From positions 183,030-247,029 of the forward strand of contig NZ_JAJQQS010000016.1 of assembly GCF_021228125.1 (NCBI RefSeq): a stretch of DNA of 64,000 bases, in the 5' to 3' direction. Shown here piece by piece: positions 1 through 8,310 of this stretch. A program made the position numbers and the translations under genes. Position 1 is the first letter of the stretch, and every line of letters begins with the position of its first letter. Source of the DNA: Streptomyces albireticuli (GTDB taxonomy: Bacteria > Actinomycetota > Actinomycetes > Streptomycetales > Streptomycetaceae). The notes under the pieces were generated by a model, which saw nothing but the letters and a program-made list of their open reading frames with translations, did no database searches and was not told the origin of the DNA.

Positions 1-16
1 GCTCGGCGATGCGTGA
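1..16 (+). CDS. 3' end of upstream gene, probably the preceding PKS subunit (partial)
   Basis: In the second reading frame the first bases give LGDA followed by a TGA at 14-16. A gene ending here, 46 bases before the next start, is what one expects for consecutive modular PKS subunits. Only five codons are visible, so this is inference from context, with no direct evidence of function. Confidence 0.3.
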
Positions 17-62
17 GCCGGCAGCCGGGACCGCCCGGCCGAGTGGAGAGGAACCGAAAGCT

Positions 63-3000
63 GTGGGCGAGGACCCGAAGCTCGTCAAGTACTTCCAGCG
101 GGTCACCGCGGAACTCCAGCGCACCCGGGAGCGGTTGCGGGAGCTGGAGAACCCCGTCGACGACCCAGTGGCCGTGGTCGGCATGGGCTGCCGGTTCGGC
201 GGTGGGATCGGCTCGCCGGAGGAGCTGTGGGAACTGCTCGCCGCCGAGCGGGACGTGATCACCGGCTTCCCGGCCGGCCGCGGCTGGACCGAAGACCAGA
301 TCTACCACCCGGAACCGGGCACGCCGGGCCGCTCCTACGTCCGGCACGGTGCCTTCCTCGACGACGCGGCCGACTTCGATTCCGAGTTCTTCGGCATCTC
401 ACCGCGGGAGGCGCTCGGCATGGACCCGCAGCAGCGGGTCGCGCTGGAGGTCACCTGGCAGGCGCTGGAGTCCGCCGGCATCGATCCGGCCGGGCTGCGC
501 GGCAGCCGCACCGGCGTGTTCCTCGGACTGTCCAACGCGGACTACGCCACGGCGATCCGCGAGATGCCCGAGGACATGCTGGGCCAGCTCTCCATCGGCA
601 ACGCGGGCAGCGTGACCTCCGGCCGGCTGGCCTATGTGTTCGGCCTGCAGGGGCCCGTGCTCACGGTGGACACCGCCTGTTCCTCGTCCCTGGTCGGGCT
701 CCACCTGGCGGCGCAGTCGCTGCGCGCGGGCGAGTGCACTCTGGCGCTCGCGGGCGGGGTGACCATCCTGTCCAGCCCGCTGCTGTTCATCGACTACGCC
801 CGGCAGCGCGCCTTGGCACCGGACGGCCGGTGCAAGCCCTTCTCCTCGGCCGCCGACGGCACCGCGTGGGGCGAGGGCGCCGGAATGCTGGTGCTGGAGA
901 GGCTTTCCGACGCACGCCGCAACCACCACCCGGTGCTCGCGCTGCTGCGCGGATCGGCGATCAACTCCGACGGCACCTCCTCCGGGCTGACCGCCCCGAA
1001 CGGAACCGCGCAGCAGCAGGTGATCGCCGACGCGCTCGCTTCGGCCGGCCTGTCGCCCGCGGACGTCGACGCGGTGGAGGCGCACGGCACGGGCACCGCG
1101 CTCGGCGACCCGATCGAGGCGCAGGCGCTGCTGGCCGGGTACGGCCGCCACCGCGGCGACCGGCCGCCGCTGCTGGTCGGCGCGGTGAAGTCGAACCTCG
1201 CTCACACCCAGGCCGCGGCCGGAGTCGCCGGCGTGGTGAAGATGGTGCTGGCCATGCGGCACGGCACGCTGCCCAGGACCCTGCACATCGGCACGGCGAC
1301 CCCCCGGGTCGACTGGGCGCAGGGCGGGGTCGAACTGCTCACCAGCGCGGTCCCGTGGCCGCGCGACGGGCGTCCCCGGCGGGCGGGCGTGTCCGCGTTC
1401 GGAGTCGGCGGCACCAACGCGCACGTGATCCTGGAGGACCCCGGGCCCGACCCGGACCCCGGGCCCGGCGACCGGGCCGTCCCGCCACTGCTGGCCTGGA
1501 CCCTGTCGGGCAGGACCGAACAGGCGCTGTCCGCGCAGGCGGCCGCGCTGCACGAGCACCTCGACCGGGTGCGCCCGGATCCGCTGGACCTGTCGTGGTC
1601 GCTGGCCACCACCCGGGCGCACCTGCCGCACCGCGCGGTGGTGTTCGGCTCCCGCCCGGCCGACCTCGCCGCGGGCCTGACCGCGCTGAGCACGGGCCGG
1701 GACGACACCGGGAGCGCCACGGTGGCGGTCTCCGGCGCCGCCGTGCGGAACGGCACCACCGCGTTCCTGTACCCGCACGAGTGCACCCCGGCCGTGGTGC
1801 GCGCGCTGGCCACGCAGTACGCCGAGGCCGAGCCGTTCGCCGAGCACCTCTCCGCATGCGCGGCGGTGCTGGCCGGGCTGGTCGGTTGGTCTCTGACGGA
1901 TGTGCTGCGCGGCGACCCGGACGCGCCGGCACTGGACCGGCCGGATGTGTCGGCCCCGGCCACGCTGGCCGTGCTGACCGGCGTGACACGAGTGTGGTGC
2001 GCGTCCGGGGTGCGCCCGGCGGCGCTGGCGGGACACGGATCAGGCCGGCTGGCCGCGTCCTGGGCGGTCGGGTGGCTGTCCCTGTCCTCGGCGCTGCGGA
2101 TCGCGGCCGGGTGTCCTGCGGGCGTCGAACCCGACGCCGTGGATGTCCCGCCCCCCGCGCCCGGTGTGCCGGTGCTGTGCGGGGACACCGGCCGCTGGCT
2201 GCGGGACCGTCCGGCCGAGGACGACTACCGCACGGTGCCGGCCGCCGAATCCGGCTCGGCCGCCCGCGAGCTGCGGGCCGACGGTCATCGGCTGCTGCTC
2301 GTGTTCGGTGGGGACACCGCGGGCATGGCCGCCGAGCTGCCCGACGGTCCCGCCGTGCTGGCCGTGCCGGAGGAGACGGAGGGCGCGGTGACCGGTTCAG
2401 CGGCGCTCGTGCGCGCGCTGGGCCGCGCGCACGTGATGGGCGCGGCGGTGGACTGGCGTGCCGTCCTGGCCGGCACAGGCGCGCGGCGCATCCCGTTGCC
2501 CGGCTACGCCTTCCAGCGCAGCCGGTACTGGATCGAGCGCGAGTGGACCATGCCGGTGCTGATCTCCGACGACCCCGGGACGCGCGAGCCCGACCGGCGC
2601 TCGCCCGCGGCTCTGCTGTGGGCACTGCCCGAGCAGGAGCGCAACGACCGCGTCGAGACGCTGGTCCGTGAGTGCCTGGGCCGGGCGCTGGGCAACGGAC
2701 CGGATGACCAGGTCGACGCCGAGGACACGTTCCGCGATCTCGGGATGGACTCGCTGGGCGCGGAGGACCTGCGCGATCAACTCAGCACCGATGCCGGGGT
2801 GGAGATCGAACTCTCCGACGTGCTGAACTACCCCACGGTGGTCGATCTGACCGAGCGCGTACTGGAAAAGCTGGCCGCCCGCGCCGAGGAAGGCACGCTC
2901 GACGAGATCGCGGGGACCGCCCGGTCCCGGAACGAGGTTCCGGAATCCGGCACCGGGCCGGTGGACCCGGCGCCCGAGAACGCCGACGAAAGCGACGGCA

Positions 3001-3848
3001 GCCTGGCCTCGTTCTACATCCGGGCGATCCGCACCGGCCGGATCAACGTCGCCCTCCGCCTGGCCCGCGCGGCCTCCGAGACCCGCGACACGTTCGACCA
3101 GGACGATCCGCGCGATCTCGCCGAACTGCGCAAGGTGGGCGCGGGGGCGGGCGGCCCCACGATCGTCGGCCTCACCCCGCCGATCTTCCCCAACCTGGAC
3201 CTGCCCTACTCCTACCTGCACGCCGGGCTGGCCCCCGCGTCCGACGTGTGGTCACTGTGGTCGCCCGGATTCGCGGGTGAGGCTCCGCTGCCCGCCGACC
3301 GTGCCGCCCTGATGCGGATGCTGGCGAAACCGCTGCGCCGTGAGCTGGCCGGCACCCCGTTGATCATCGCGGGCTACTCCTCGGGCGGCTGGCTCGCGCA
3401 CGAGCTGGCCGCGCACCTGGAGCGGACCGGCGTCCCCGTCACCGCGCTGCTCCTGCTGGACTCCTACCTGCCGGAGGAGGAGATGGAACAGACCGAGACC
3501 CGCAGCGAGTTCATGCGCGAGCAGATCCGGCGCCGTGACCTCATGGGCATGTCGCTCGACCGTCCGGACCGGACGGTGACCACCAGCGGCCAGATCGCGG
3601 CGATGGGCGGCTACAGCAGGATCTTCAGCGGCTGGCGGCCCGGCCCGCTGAAGGCGCCGATCCTGCACCTGCTCGCCAGCGAGGTCGTCGCGGGTGTGCC
3701 CACCAGCTCGGAGGACCACCCGTTCCCGGCCGAACTGGCACACCGCGTGCGCAAGCTGCCCGGCGATCACTTCACCATCCTGTCCCAGCACGCCGACCTG
3801 ATCTCAGCGAACCTGCACGACTGGCTGGCGGAGGTGAAGCCCGTTTGA
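63..3848 (+). CDS. Type I modular polyketide synthase, terminal module KS-AT(degenerate)-ACP-TE
   Basis: This is the final chain-extension and release subunit of a modular PKS. I chose GTG 63 because GGAGAGG (45-51) precedes it and the product then opens with a coiled-coil docking segment (VGEDPKLVKYFQRVTAEL); an in-frame ATG at 9 has no such support. The KS (about residues 35-460) is intact: TACSSS with Cys206, EAHGTGT and a KSNLAHTQ histidine. The next 350 residues have AT-like ends but no GQGSQ loop, GHG in place of the catalytic GHS (Gly659 for Ser), a shortened core, and the usual post-AT YAFQRSRYW linker. The ACP carries GMDSL (Ser897). The TE carries GYSSG (Ser1106), LLLDS and GDH. There is no KR, DH or ER. 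The subunit should condense and release a chain, with malonyl loading supplied by another AT or with condensation not used. The product is unknown. Confidence 0.93.
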   Translation: MGEDPKLVKYFQRVTAELQRTRERLRELENPVDDPVAVVGMGCRFGGGIGSPEELWELLAAERDVITGFPAGRGWTEDQIYHPEPGTPGRSYVRHGAFLDDAADFDSEFFGISPREALGMDPQQRVALEVTWQALESAGIDPAGLRGSRTGVFLGLSNADYATAIREMPEDMLGQLSIGNAGSVTSGRLAYVFGLQGPVLTVDTACSSSLVGLHLAAQSLRAGECTLALAGGVTILSSPLLFIDYARQRALAPDGRCKPFSSAADGTAWGEGAGMLVLERLSDARRNHHPVLALLRGSAINSDGTSSGLTAPNGTAQQQVIADALASAGLSPADVDAVEAHGTGTALGDPIEAQALLAGYGRHRGDRPPLLVGAVKSNLAHTQAAAGVAGVVKMVLAMRHGTLPRTLHIGTATPRVDWAQGGVELLTSAVPWPRDGRPRRAGVSAFGVGGTNAHVILEDPGPDPDPGPGDRAVPPLLAWTLSGRTEQALSAQAAALHEHLDRVRPDPLDLSWSLATTRAHLPHRAVVFGSRPADLAAGLTALSTGRDDTGSATVAVSGAAVRNGTTAFLYPHECTPAVVRALATQYAEAEPFAEHLSACAAVLAGLVGWSLTDVLRGDPDAPALDRPDVSAPATLAVLTGVTRVWCASGVRPAALAGHGSGRLAASWAVGWLSLSSALRIAAGCPAGVEPDAVDVPPPAPGVPVLCGDTGRWLRDRPAEDDYRTVPAAESGSAARELRADGHRLLLVFGGDTAGMAAELPDGPAVLAVPEETEGAVTGSAALVRALGRAHVMGAAVDWRAVLAGTGARRIPLPGYAFQRSRYWIEREWTMPVLISDDPGTREPDRRSPAALLWALPEQERNDRVETLVRECLGRALGNGPDDQVDAEDTFRDLGMDSLGAEDLRDQLSTDAGVEIELSDVLNYPTVVDLTERVLEKLAARAEEGTLDEIAGTARSRNEVPESGTGPVDPAPENADESDGSLASFYIRAIRTGRINVALRLARAASETRDTFDQDDPRDLAELRKVGAGAGGPTIVGLTPPIFPNLDLPYSYLHAGLAPASDVWSLWSPGFAGEAPLPADRAALMRMLAKPLRRELAGTPLIIAGYSSGGWLAHELAAHLERTGVPVTALLLLDSYLPEEEMEQTETRSEFMREQIRRRDLMGMSLDRPDRTVTTSGQIAAMGGYSRIFSGWRPGPLKAPILHLLASEVVAGVPTSSEDHPFPAELAHRVRKLPGDHFTILSQHADLISANLHDWLAEVKPV

Positions 3849-3884
3849 CGACCGTTCCCGCGCGCGTGGTGCCCCCCGGGGCGC

Positions 3885-4265
3885 TCAGGCGCTCCGGGCG
3901 ACGAGGGCGCCCGGGAAGGCGATGAAGCCGGGGCTCGTCGAGGTCCCGTCGCAGCCCCGGAACACGCTGCGGTCCGTGCTGCTCTCGGAGACGAGCGTCA
4001 GGACCTGTGCCGTGGCCGTGTACGTACCCTGGTGGACCACCCCGTCCTCGAGCTCGTACTCGAACGCGCCGCCGGCGAGGAAAGTGATCCTGAGGATGAG
4101 TTCCGGTGCGATGACGCGGTACGTGGCGCCGACGTAGTCGGCGGGTTTGGTGCCGCAGGGGTCGGCGGCCCGGGCGGCCCCGGCCGGGCCGAGCGTCAAG
4201 GCCGTCAGCAGGGCCGCCAGCAGGGGGAGCGCGAGGGCGCGTGGGCCGAGTCGGTGCCGTTTCAC
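3885..4265 (-). CDS. Small secreted protein, unknown function
   Basis: The 126-residue product starts at GTG 4265, which follows GAAGGAG at good spacing; longer upstream frames are compositionally poor. The N terminus is a signal peptide (basic VKRHRLG, a hydrophobic Ala/Leu stretch, then an AxA-type site near ARAA). The mature part is about 90 residues with two cysteines and a beta-rich look (YVGATYRV, FEYELEDGVVHQGTYT), like small extracellular beta-sandwich proteins of actinomycetes. It converges on the PKS gene and is transcribed separately. No family was recognised. Confidence 0.7.
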   Translation of the reverse strand: MKRHRLGPRALALPLLAALLTALTLGPAGAARAADPCGTKPADYVGATYRVIAPELILRITFLAGGAFEYELEDGVVHQGTYTATAQVLTLVSESSTDRSVFRGCDGTSTSPGFIAFPGALVARSA

Positions 4266-4768
4266 GGGAGCTCCTTCGCGGGTCGGGGGAACAGGCGGTG
4301 CCGGAGGCGACCGGACGGCTCGGCGGCAGCGGTTTCCGGTCGTGTTGGGCTGTCCGGGTGACATCCGTTCGTACCCGGCGTCTCGGAACGCGTCCGCCCA
4401 CCCCTGCCGCCGCTCGCCCGCGGCCACAGCCCGCGGGGAAACACGGCCGGCGTACGGGTGCGGGGCGGTGGTGATGCCATGGCACGGTCCCTCACTGCCG
4501 TCGGGTGTCACGGTGCCCGTCTGCCGCCAGGACACCTCCTGTCACGGTGGTGTGCAACACGCGCCCGCCCCCGTACCTGGTCGTATCCGTGGTCAGTGGC
4601 GCGGCGGGGGCGGACCGGCTCGTACGGCGGCCCGGTGGCGGCGCCCCGGGGCGCTTGTGGGTACCGCTCGTGCTCTGAACGCTCACCCCTGACGTCTCCG
4701 GAGAGCGTGCCGCACCCCGCCGGGGGTAACCGAAAGGGGCAGGCAGGCGAAGGCTGACGGAGGGCGTG
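4266..4768. other. Non-coding stretch between divergent genes
   Basis: About 500 bases between the divergently transcribed secreted protein and the VanZ-like gene. It must hold both promoters, but I cannot point to a convincing -35/-10 pair. The only regularity noticed is a 10-base direct repeat TGTCACGGTG at 4506-4515 and 4540-4549. Short open frames here look like compositional shadows. Confidence 0.5.
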
Positions 4769-5338
4769 ATGGCGCGCGAGGTCCCGCACGACAAGGCCGC
4801 GAAGGACACGGAGGACCGTGCCGGGGCCGTCGGCGGGCCGCGCCTCACCCGGCCGCTGCGCGTCGTGATCATGCTGCTGGCCTTCGTGGGCATGGTGGCC
4901 TTCGGCGTGGTGCTGGCCCGGCTGACCCTGGAACCCTCCGCCGTCTCGGAACCGCTGACGCACAGCAACCTGCGCCCGGGCGACTCCCTCCGCGCCTACT
5001 TCTCCCGGCCGGCCTTCCGGGACACGGTCAAGCAGGTCGGTGGCAACATCGCGCTGGGCGTTCCGTTCGGCCTGCTGCTGCCGGTGCTGCTGCCGCGCGC
5101 CAGGGGAGCGCTCCGCGTCGCCGTCGTCACCGCGGCCGTGATGCTGCTGGTCGAGCTGGTCCAGGGCGCCCTCATCACGGGCCGGGCCTTCGACATCGAC
5201 GACGTGCTCCTCAACACGACGGGCGCCCTGCTGGGATACCTGCTGCTCGGCCGCAGGCTGGGCCGGGCCCTGCACCCCCGGCGCCACCACTGGTGGCACC
5301 GCTTCACACAGCGCGGGACGCCCGGGACGGGGGAGTGA
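4769..5338 (+). CDS. VanZ-like integral membrane protein
   Basis: The 189-residue protein starts at ATG 4769, with GGAGGG just before it (GTG 4766 is too close to that site). A basic N terminus precedes a membrane segment (about residues 33-52). The VanZ-family core follows: NIALGVPFGLLLPVLLP, an LLVELVQ segment, then FDIDDVLLNTTGALLGYLLLGR. VanZ proteins lower teicoplanin sensitivity in some bacteria, but most actinomycete homologues have no known role. It stands alone and ends in a strong palindrome, so it is probably monocistronic. The family call is firm and the function open. Confidence 0.85.
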   Translation: MAREVPHDKAAKDTEDRAGAVGGPRLTRPLRVVIMLLAFVGMVAFGVVLARLTLEPSAVSEPLTHSNLRPGDSLRAYFSRPAFRDTVKQVGGNIALGVPFGLLLPVLLPRARGALRVAVVTAAVMLLVELVQGALITGRAFDIDDVLLNTTGALLGYLLLGRRLGRALHPRRHHWWHRFTQRGTPGTGE

Positions 5339-5340
5339 GC

Positions 5341-5362
5341 CCCGGGCCCGGCCGGGCCCGGG
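5341..5362 (+). terminator. Perfect 22-base GC palindrome after the VanZ-like gene
   Basis: CCCGGGCCCGG is followed immediately by its reverse complement, 2 bases after the VanZ-like stop. It would form a very stable stem without a U tract, the usual look of Streptomyces terminators. Function is inferred from position. Confidence 0.5.
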
Positions 5363-5394
5363 CCGTCACGGCCCTCTTGTGCCGGAAGGGGGCC

Positions 5395-6996
5395 GTGTTG
5401 TCCGCTACCCCCATGAGGCAGAGAAGCGTCGCCACCCTGGCCGCCGCCCTGATCGCGGGGGCCCTCCTGACCGGGGCACCGGTCCCGCACGCGCAAGCCG
5501 AGGCCGCCGGCCCGGGCGGCCCGCCGGCGCCCGGAATCGATCTCGACACCGTGACCATCCCGGAACTCCAGGCCCGTATGACGGACGGTTCGCTGACCTC
5601 GTCGGCGCTGACCACCGCCTACCTGCGGCGGATCAGGGCCGTCAACCCGAGGATCAAAGCGGTCCTGCGCATCGACCCGACGGCCCTCGGGCAGGCGGCC
5701 GCCAGCGACACCAGACACCGGCACGGCGGAACCCGTGGTCCGCTCGACGGCATCCCCGTCCTGCTCAAGGACAACGTGGACACCCGCGACATGCCGACGA
5801 CGGCCGGATCGTCGGCGCTGGCCGGAAGACCGCCCGCCAACGACGCCGCCCTGGTGACCCGGTTACGGGACGCCGGAGCGGTGATCCTCGGCAAGACCAA
5901 CCTCTCCGAGTGGGCGAACTTCCGGGCGACGAAGCCGACCTCGGGATGGTCCGCGGTGGGCGGGCAGACGAACAACCCCTACGTCCTGGACCGCAACCCG
6001 TGCGGCTCGTCCTCCGGCTCGGCCGCCGCGCTCGCCGCGTCGCTGGCGCAGGTGGCGATCGGCACCGAGACGGACGGCTCGATCGTGTGCCCCGCCGGGA
6101 TGAACGGGGTCGTCGGCTTCAAACCCAGCCTCGGAACGGTCAGCGGTGCCGGGGTGGTGCCGATCTCCGCCGAGCAGGACACGGCCGGCCCCATGGCGCG
6201 CAACGTGACCGACACGGCGCTCACCCTCGCCGTGCTCGCCGAAGGCGGATCCCTGGACTCCGCCCGGCTCCCGGACGGATCGGCACGCCCCGGCTCCGGA
6301 CTCCGCGGCAAGCGCGTCGGCCTCTGGCGGCTGCCCTCGCTCGGGCCCGGAGTGGACGCCCTGATGACCCGTACGGCCGGGAAGCTGCGCGACGCCGGGG
6401 CCGAGGTCGTCGAGGTGACGCCCCCGTACCAGGAGAGGCTCGCGCAACTCGAATTCCCGGCGCTGCTGAGCGAGTTCCACCGGGACATCGACGCCTATCT
6501 CGCCACCCGGAACGGGCCCCGGAACCTCGCCGAGCTGATCGAGTTCAACCGCGCACACCCCGAGGAGCGGACCTGCTTCGCCGGCCAGGAGCTGTTCGAG
6601 CAGGCGCTCGCCGCGCCCCCCACCACCGACGCGCGCTACCGGGCGACGAGGGCCGAGCTCAAGGACCTCTCCCGGCGGTCCATCGACGAGACCATGGCCG
6701 CCCACCACCTGGACGCCATCGCCTCCCCGGCGAACCCGCCCGCCTGGACGACCGACTGCGGGCGGGGCGACAACGACATCATCCCGTCCTCCACGCCCGC
6801 GGCCGTGGCCGGGTACCCGTCCCTGTCGGTGCCCGCCGGATTCGTGGACGAACTCCCCGTCGGTCTGCTCCTGATGTCCGGCGGTCACCAGGACGCCGCA
6901 CTGCTGTCCCTCGGCGCCGCGGTGGAGCACCGCCTGGACGCCTGGCGGGCCCCGCGCTACCTGCCGACGCTGGGCCGGACCGAGGCCTCACGGTGA
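5395..6996 (+). CDS. Secreted amidase-signature hydrolase
   Basis: An amidase-signature enzyme of 533 residues with an export signal. GTG 5395 lies close behind GGAAGGGGG; ATG 5413 (MRQRSVATLAAALIAG) is the alternative, and both keep the signal peptide ending near HAQA. The Ser-cisSer-Lys triad is present: Lys125 in LLKDN, cis-Ser about 206 in CGSSSGSA, and nucleophile Ser229 in TETDGSIVCPA. Family members hydrolyse amide bonds of small molecules or peptides, here probably outside the cell. Length is normal. It is unrelated in position to the cytoplasmic amidase at 16497. Substrate unknown. Confidence 0.9.
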   Translation: MLSATPMRQRSVATLAAALIAGALLTGAPVPHAQAEAAGPGGPPAPGIDLDTVTIPELQARMTDGSLTSSALTTAYLRRIRAVNPRIKAVLRIDPTALGQAAASDTRHRHGGTRGPLDGIPVLLKDNVDTRDMPTTAGSSALAGRPPANDAALVTRLRDAGAVILGKTNLSEWANFRATKPTSGWSAVGGQTNNPYVLDRNPCGSSSGSAAALAASLAQVAIGTETDGSIVCPAGMNGVVGFKPSLGTVSGAGVVPISAEQDTAGPMARNVTDTALTLAVLAEGGSLDSARLPDGSARPGSGLRGKRVGLWRLPSLGPGVDALMTRTAGKLRDAGAEVVEVTPPYQERLAQLEFPALLSEFHRDIDAYLATRNGPRNLAELIEFNRAHPEERTCFAGQELFEQALAAPPTTDARYRATRAELKDLSRRSIDETMAAHHLDAIASPANPPAWTTDCGRGDNDIIPSSTPAAVAGYPSLSVPAGFVDELPVGLLLMSGGHQDAALLSLGAAVEHRLDAWRAPRYLPTLGRTEASR

Positions 6997-7038
6997 GGAC
7001 CGGCGTTCAGGGGAAGCACCCGCCGTCGGCCCGGCACC

Positions 7039-8310
7039 TCACCGTGACGGTCGGTCCGACGGCGGCGGCGCCACGCCGTGCCGGTGGCCGCCGGCGCACG
7101 ACACCACCGGCTCCTTCATCTGCCGTGCGGTCAGGACGGCCGCGGCGACGAGGAGCGCGGCACCCGTGAGGGGCAGGAACGGGGACGAGGCCAGTGAGAG
7201 CGTGGCCCCGCCCAGGCCGCCCCCGAGCGCGACGCCGAGGTAGGAGGAGGCGCTGCTGACGGAGACGGCGATGGTGGGCGCGGCCGGCGCGCGGTCCATG
7301 ACGCGCTGGATCTGCGCCCCCGGGACGATCCAGTAGAGGACGCCCCAGGCGACGGTGGCCAGCAGGAAGGCCACCGTCGCCGGGCCCTCGGCGAACCGGG
7401 TGAGGAGTGCGGTCAGGGCCAGGGCGGTGAAGGCCGCGACGACACCGAGGACGCCCGTCAGATACGCGCGGTCCGGCCCCCGGCGGTCGCTCATCCGGCC
7501 GCCCACCGCCGTGCCGGCCGCCGCGGCGACACCCCAGGCGAACAGCACCCCGCTGACGCCCGCCGCGCTGAGGCCCGTCACGTCGCGGGCGAACACCGCG
7601 AGATAGGTGTAGACGGTGAAGCCGCCCGCCACCGCGCAGGTGTTGGCCAGCACGGCCAGCAGGACGGCGGGCTCGGCGGCCACCCGCAGCCGGGCCGACA
7701 TCGTGACCGGCGGTGGGGACGGCGTGGCGGGCAGGGTGAGGGCGAGCGCGGCGATGCCCAGGGCCGCCAGAGCCGCGATCAGGCCCAGGGTGACGCGCCA
7801 GCTCCCCAAGGCGCCCACCAGAGTGCCCAGGGGTACGCCGAGAGCGGTGGCCAGCGACAGACCGCCCACGACGAACGCCACCGCGCGCCCGCGGTGGCGC
7901 TCGTCGGTCATGGCCGTCGCCGCGGCCACCGCGGTGTTCATGTACACCGCCGCGGACGCCCCCGCCAGCACCCGCGCCGTCAGCAGCGTCGGGTAACCGG
8001 GGGCGAGCGCGCCGAGGACGTTGGCGAACAGGAAGACCCCGAGAGAGCCGTGGAGCATGACGCGTCGGCCGACGTTCGCGGTCAGCGTCATCAGCACGGG
8101 CGCGCTGACGGCGTAGCTGAGGGCGAACACGGTCACCAGCTGGCCCGCGAGCGAGACGGAGACGCGCAGGTCGTCGGCGATCGACTGGAGGATGCCGGTG
8201 GTGACGTACCCGTCCGTGCCCACGGCGAAGGCGCCGAGGGCGAGGACCAGGACCGCCGACCGGTGCGGCATCCCGGTCCCGGCCCCGCCCCGGCCGTTCC
8301 GCCGACTCAC
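7039..8310 (-). CDS. MFS transporter, DHA1-type drug or metabolite exporter
   Basis: A 423-residue protein with about 12 hydrophobic segments. The N-terminal half has the DHA1 look (GTDGYVTTGILQSIADDL and the motif A-like segment after helix 2, LTANVGRRVML). GTG 8310 overlaps the stop of the upstream methyltransferase by 4 bases (GTGA), so it is translationally coupled as the last gene of the seven-gene leftward chain. In that place it is the natural candidate for product export or self-resistance. Substrate cannot be read from sequence. Confidence 0.9.
   Translation of the reverse strand: MSRRNGRGGAGTGMPHRSAVLVLALGAFAVGTDGYVTTGILQSIADDLRVSVSLAGQLVTVFALSYAVSAPVLMTLTANVGRRVMLHGSLGVFLFANVLGALAPGYPTLLTARVLAGASAAVYMNTAVAAATAMTDERHRGRAVAFVVGGLSLATALGVPLGTLVGALGSWRVTLGLIAALAALGIAALALTLPATPSPPPVTMSARLRVAAEPAVLLAVLANTCAVAGGFTVYTYLAVFARDVTGLSAAGVSGVLFAWGVAAAAGTAVGGRMSDRRGPDRAYLTGVLGVVAAFTALALTALLTRFAEGPATVAFLLATVAWGVLYWIVPGAQIQRVMDRAPAAPTIAVSVSSASSYLGVALGGGLGGATLSLASSPFLPLTGAALLVAAAVLTARQMKEPVVSCAGGHRHGVAPPPSDRPSR

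Noticed and set aside
5395..6996. First amidase as part of the hydrazide cassette
   Set aside because: It has a signal peptide and lies apart from the coupled genes, whereas the amidase at 16497 is cytoplasmic and inside the operon.
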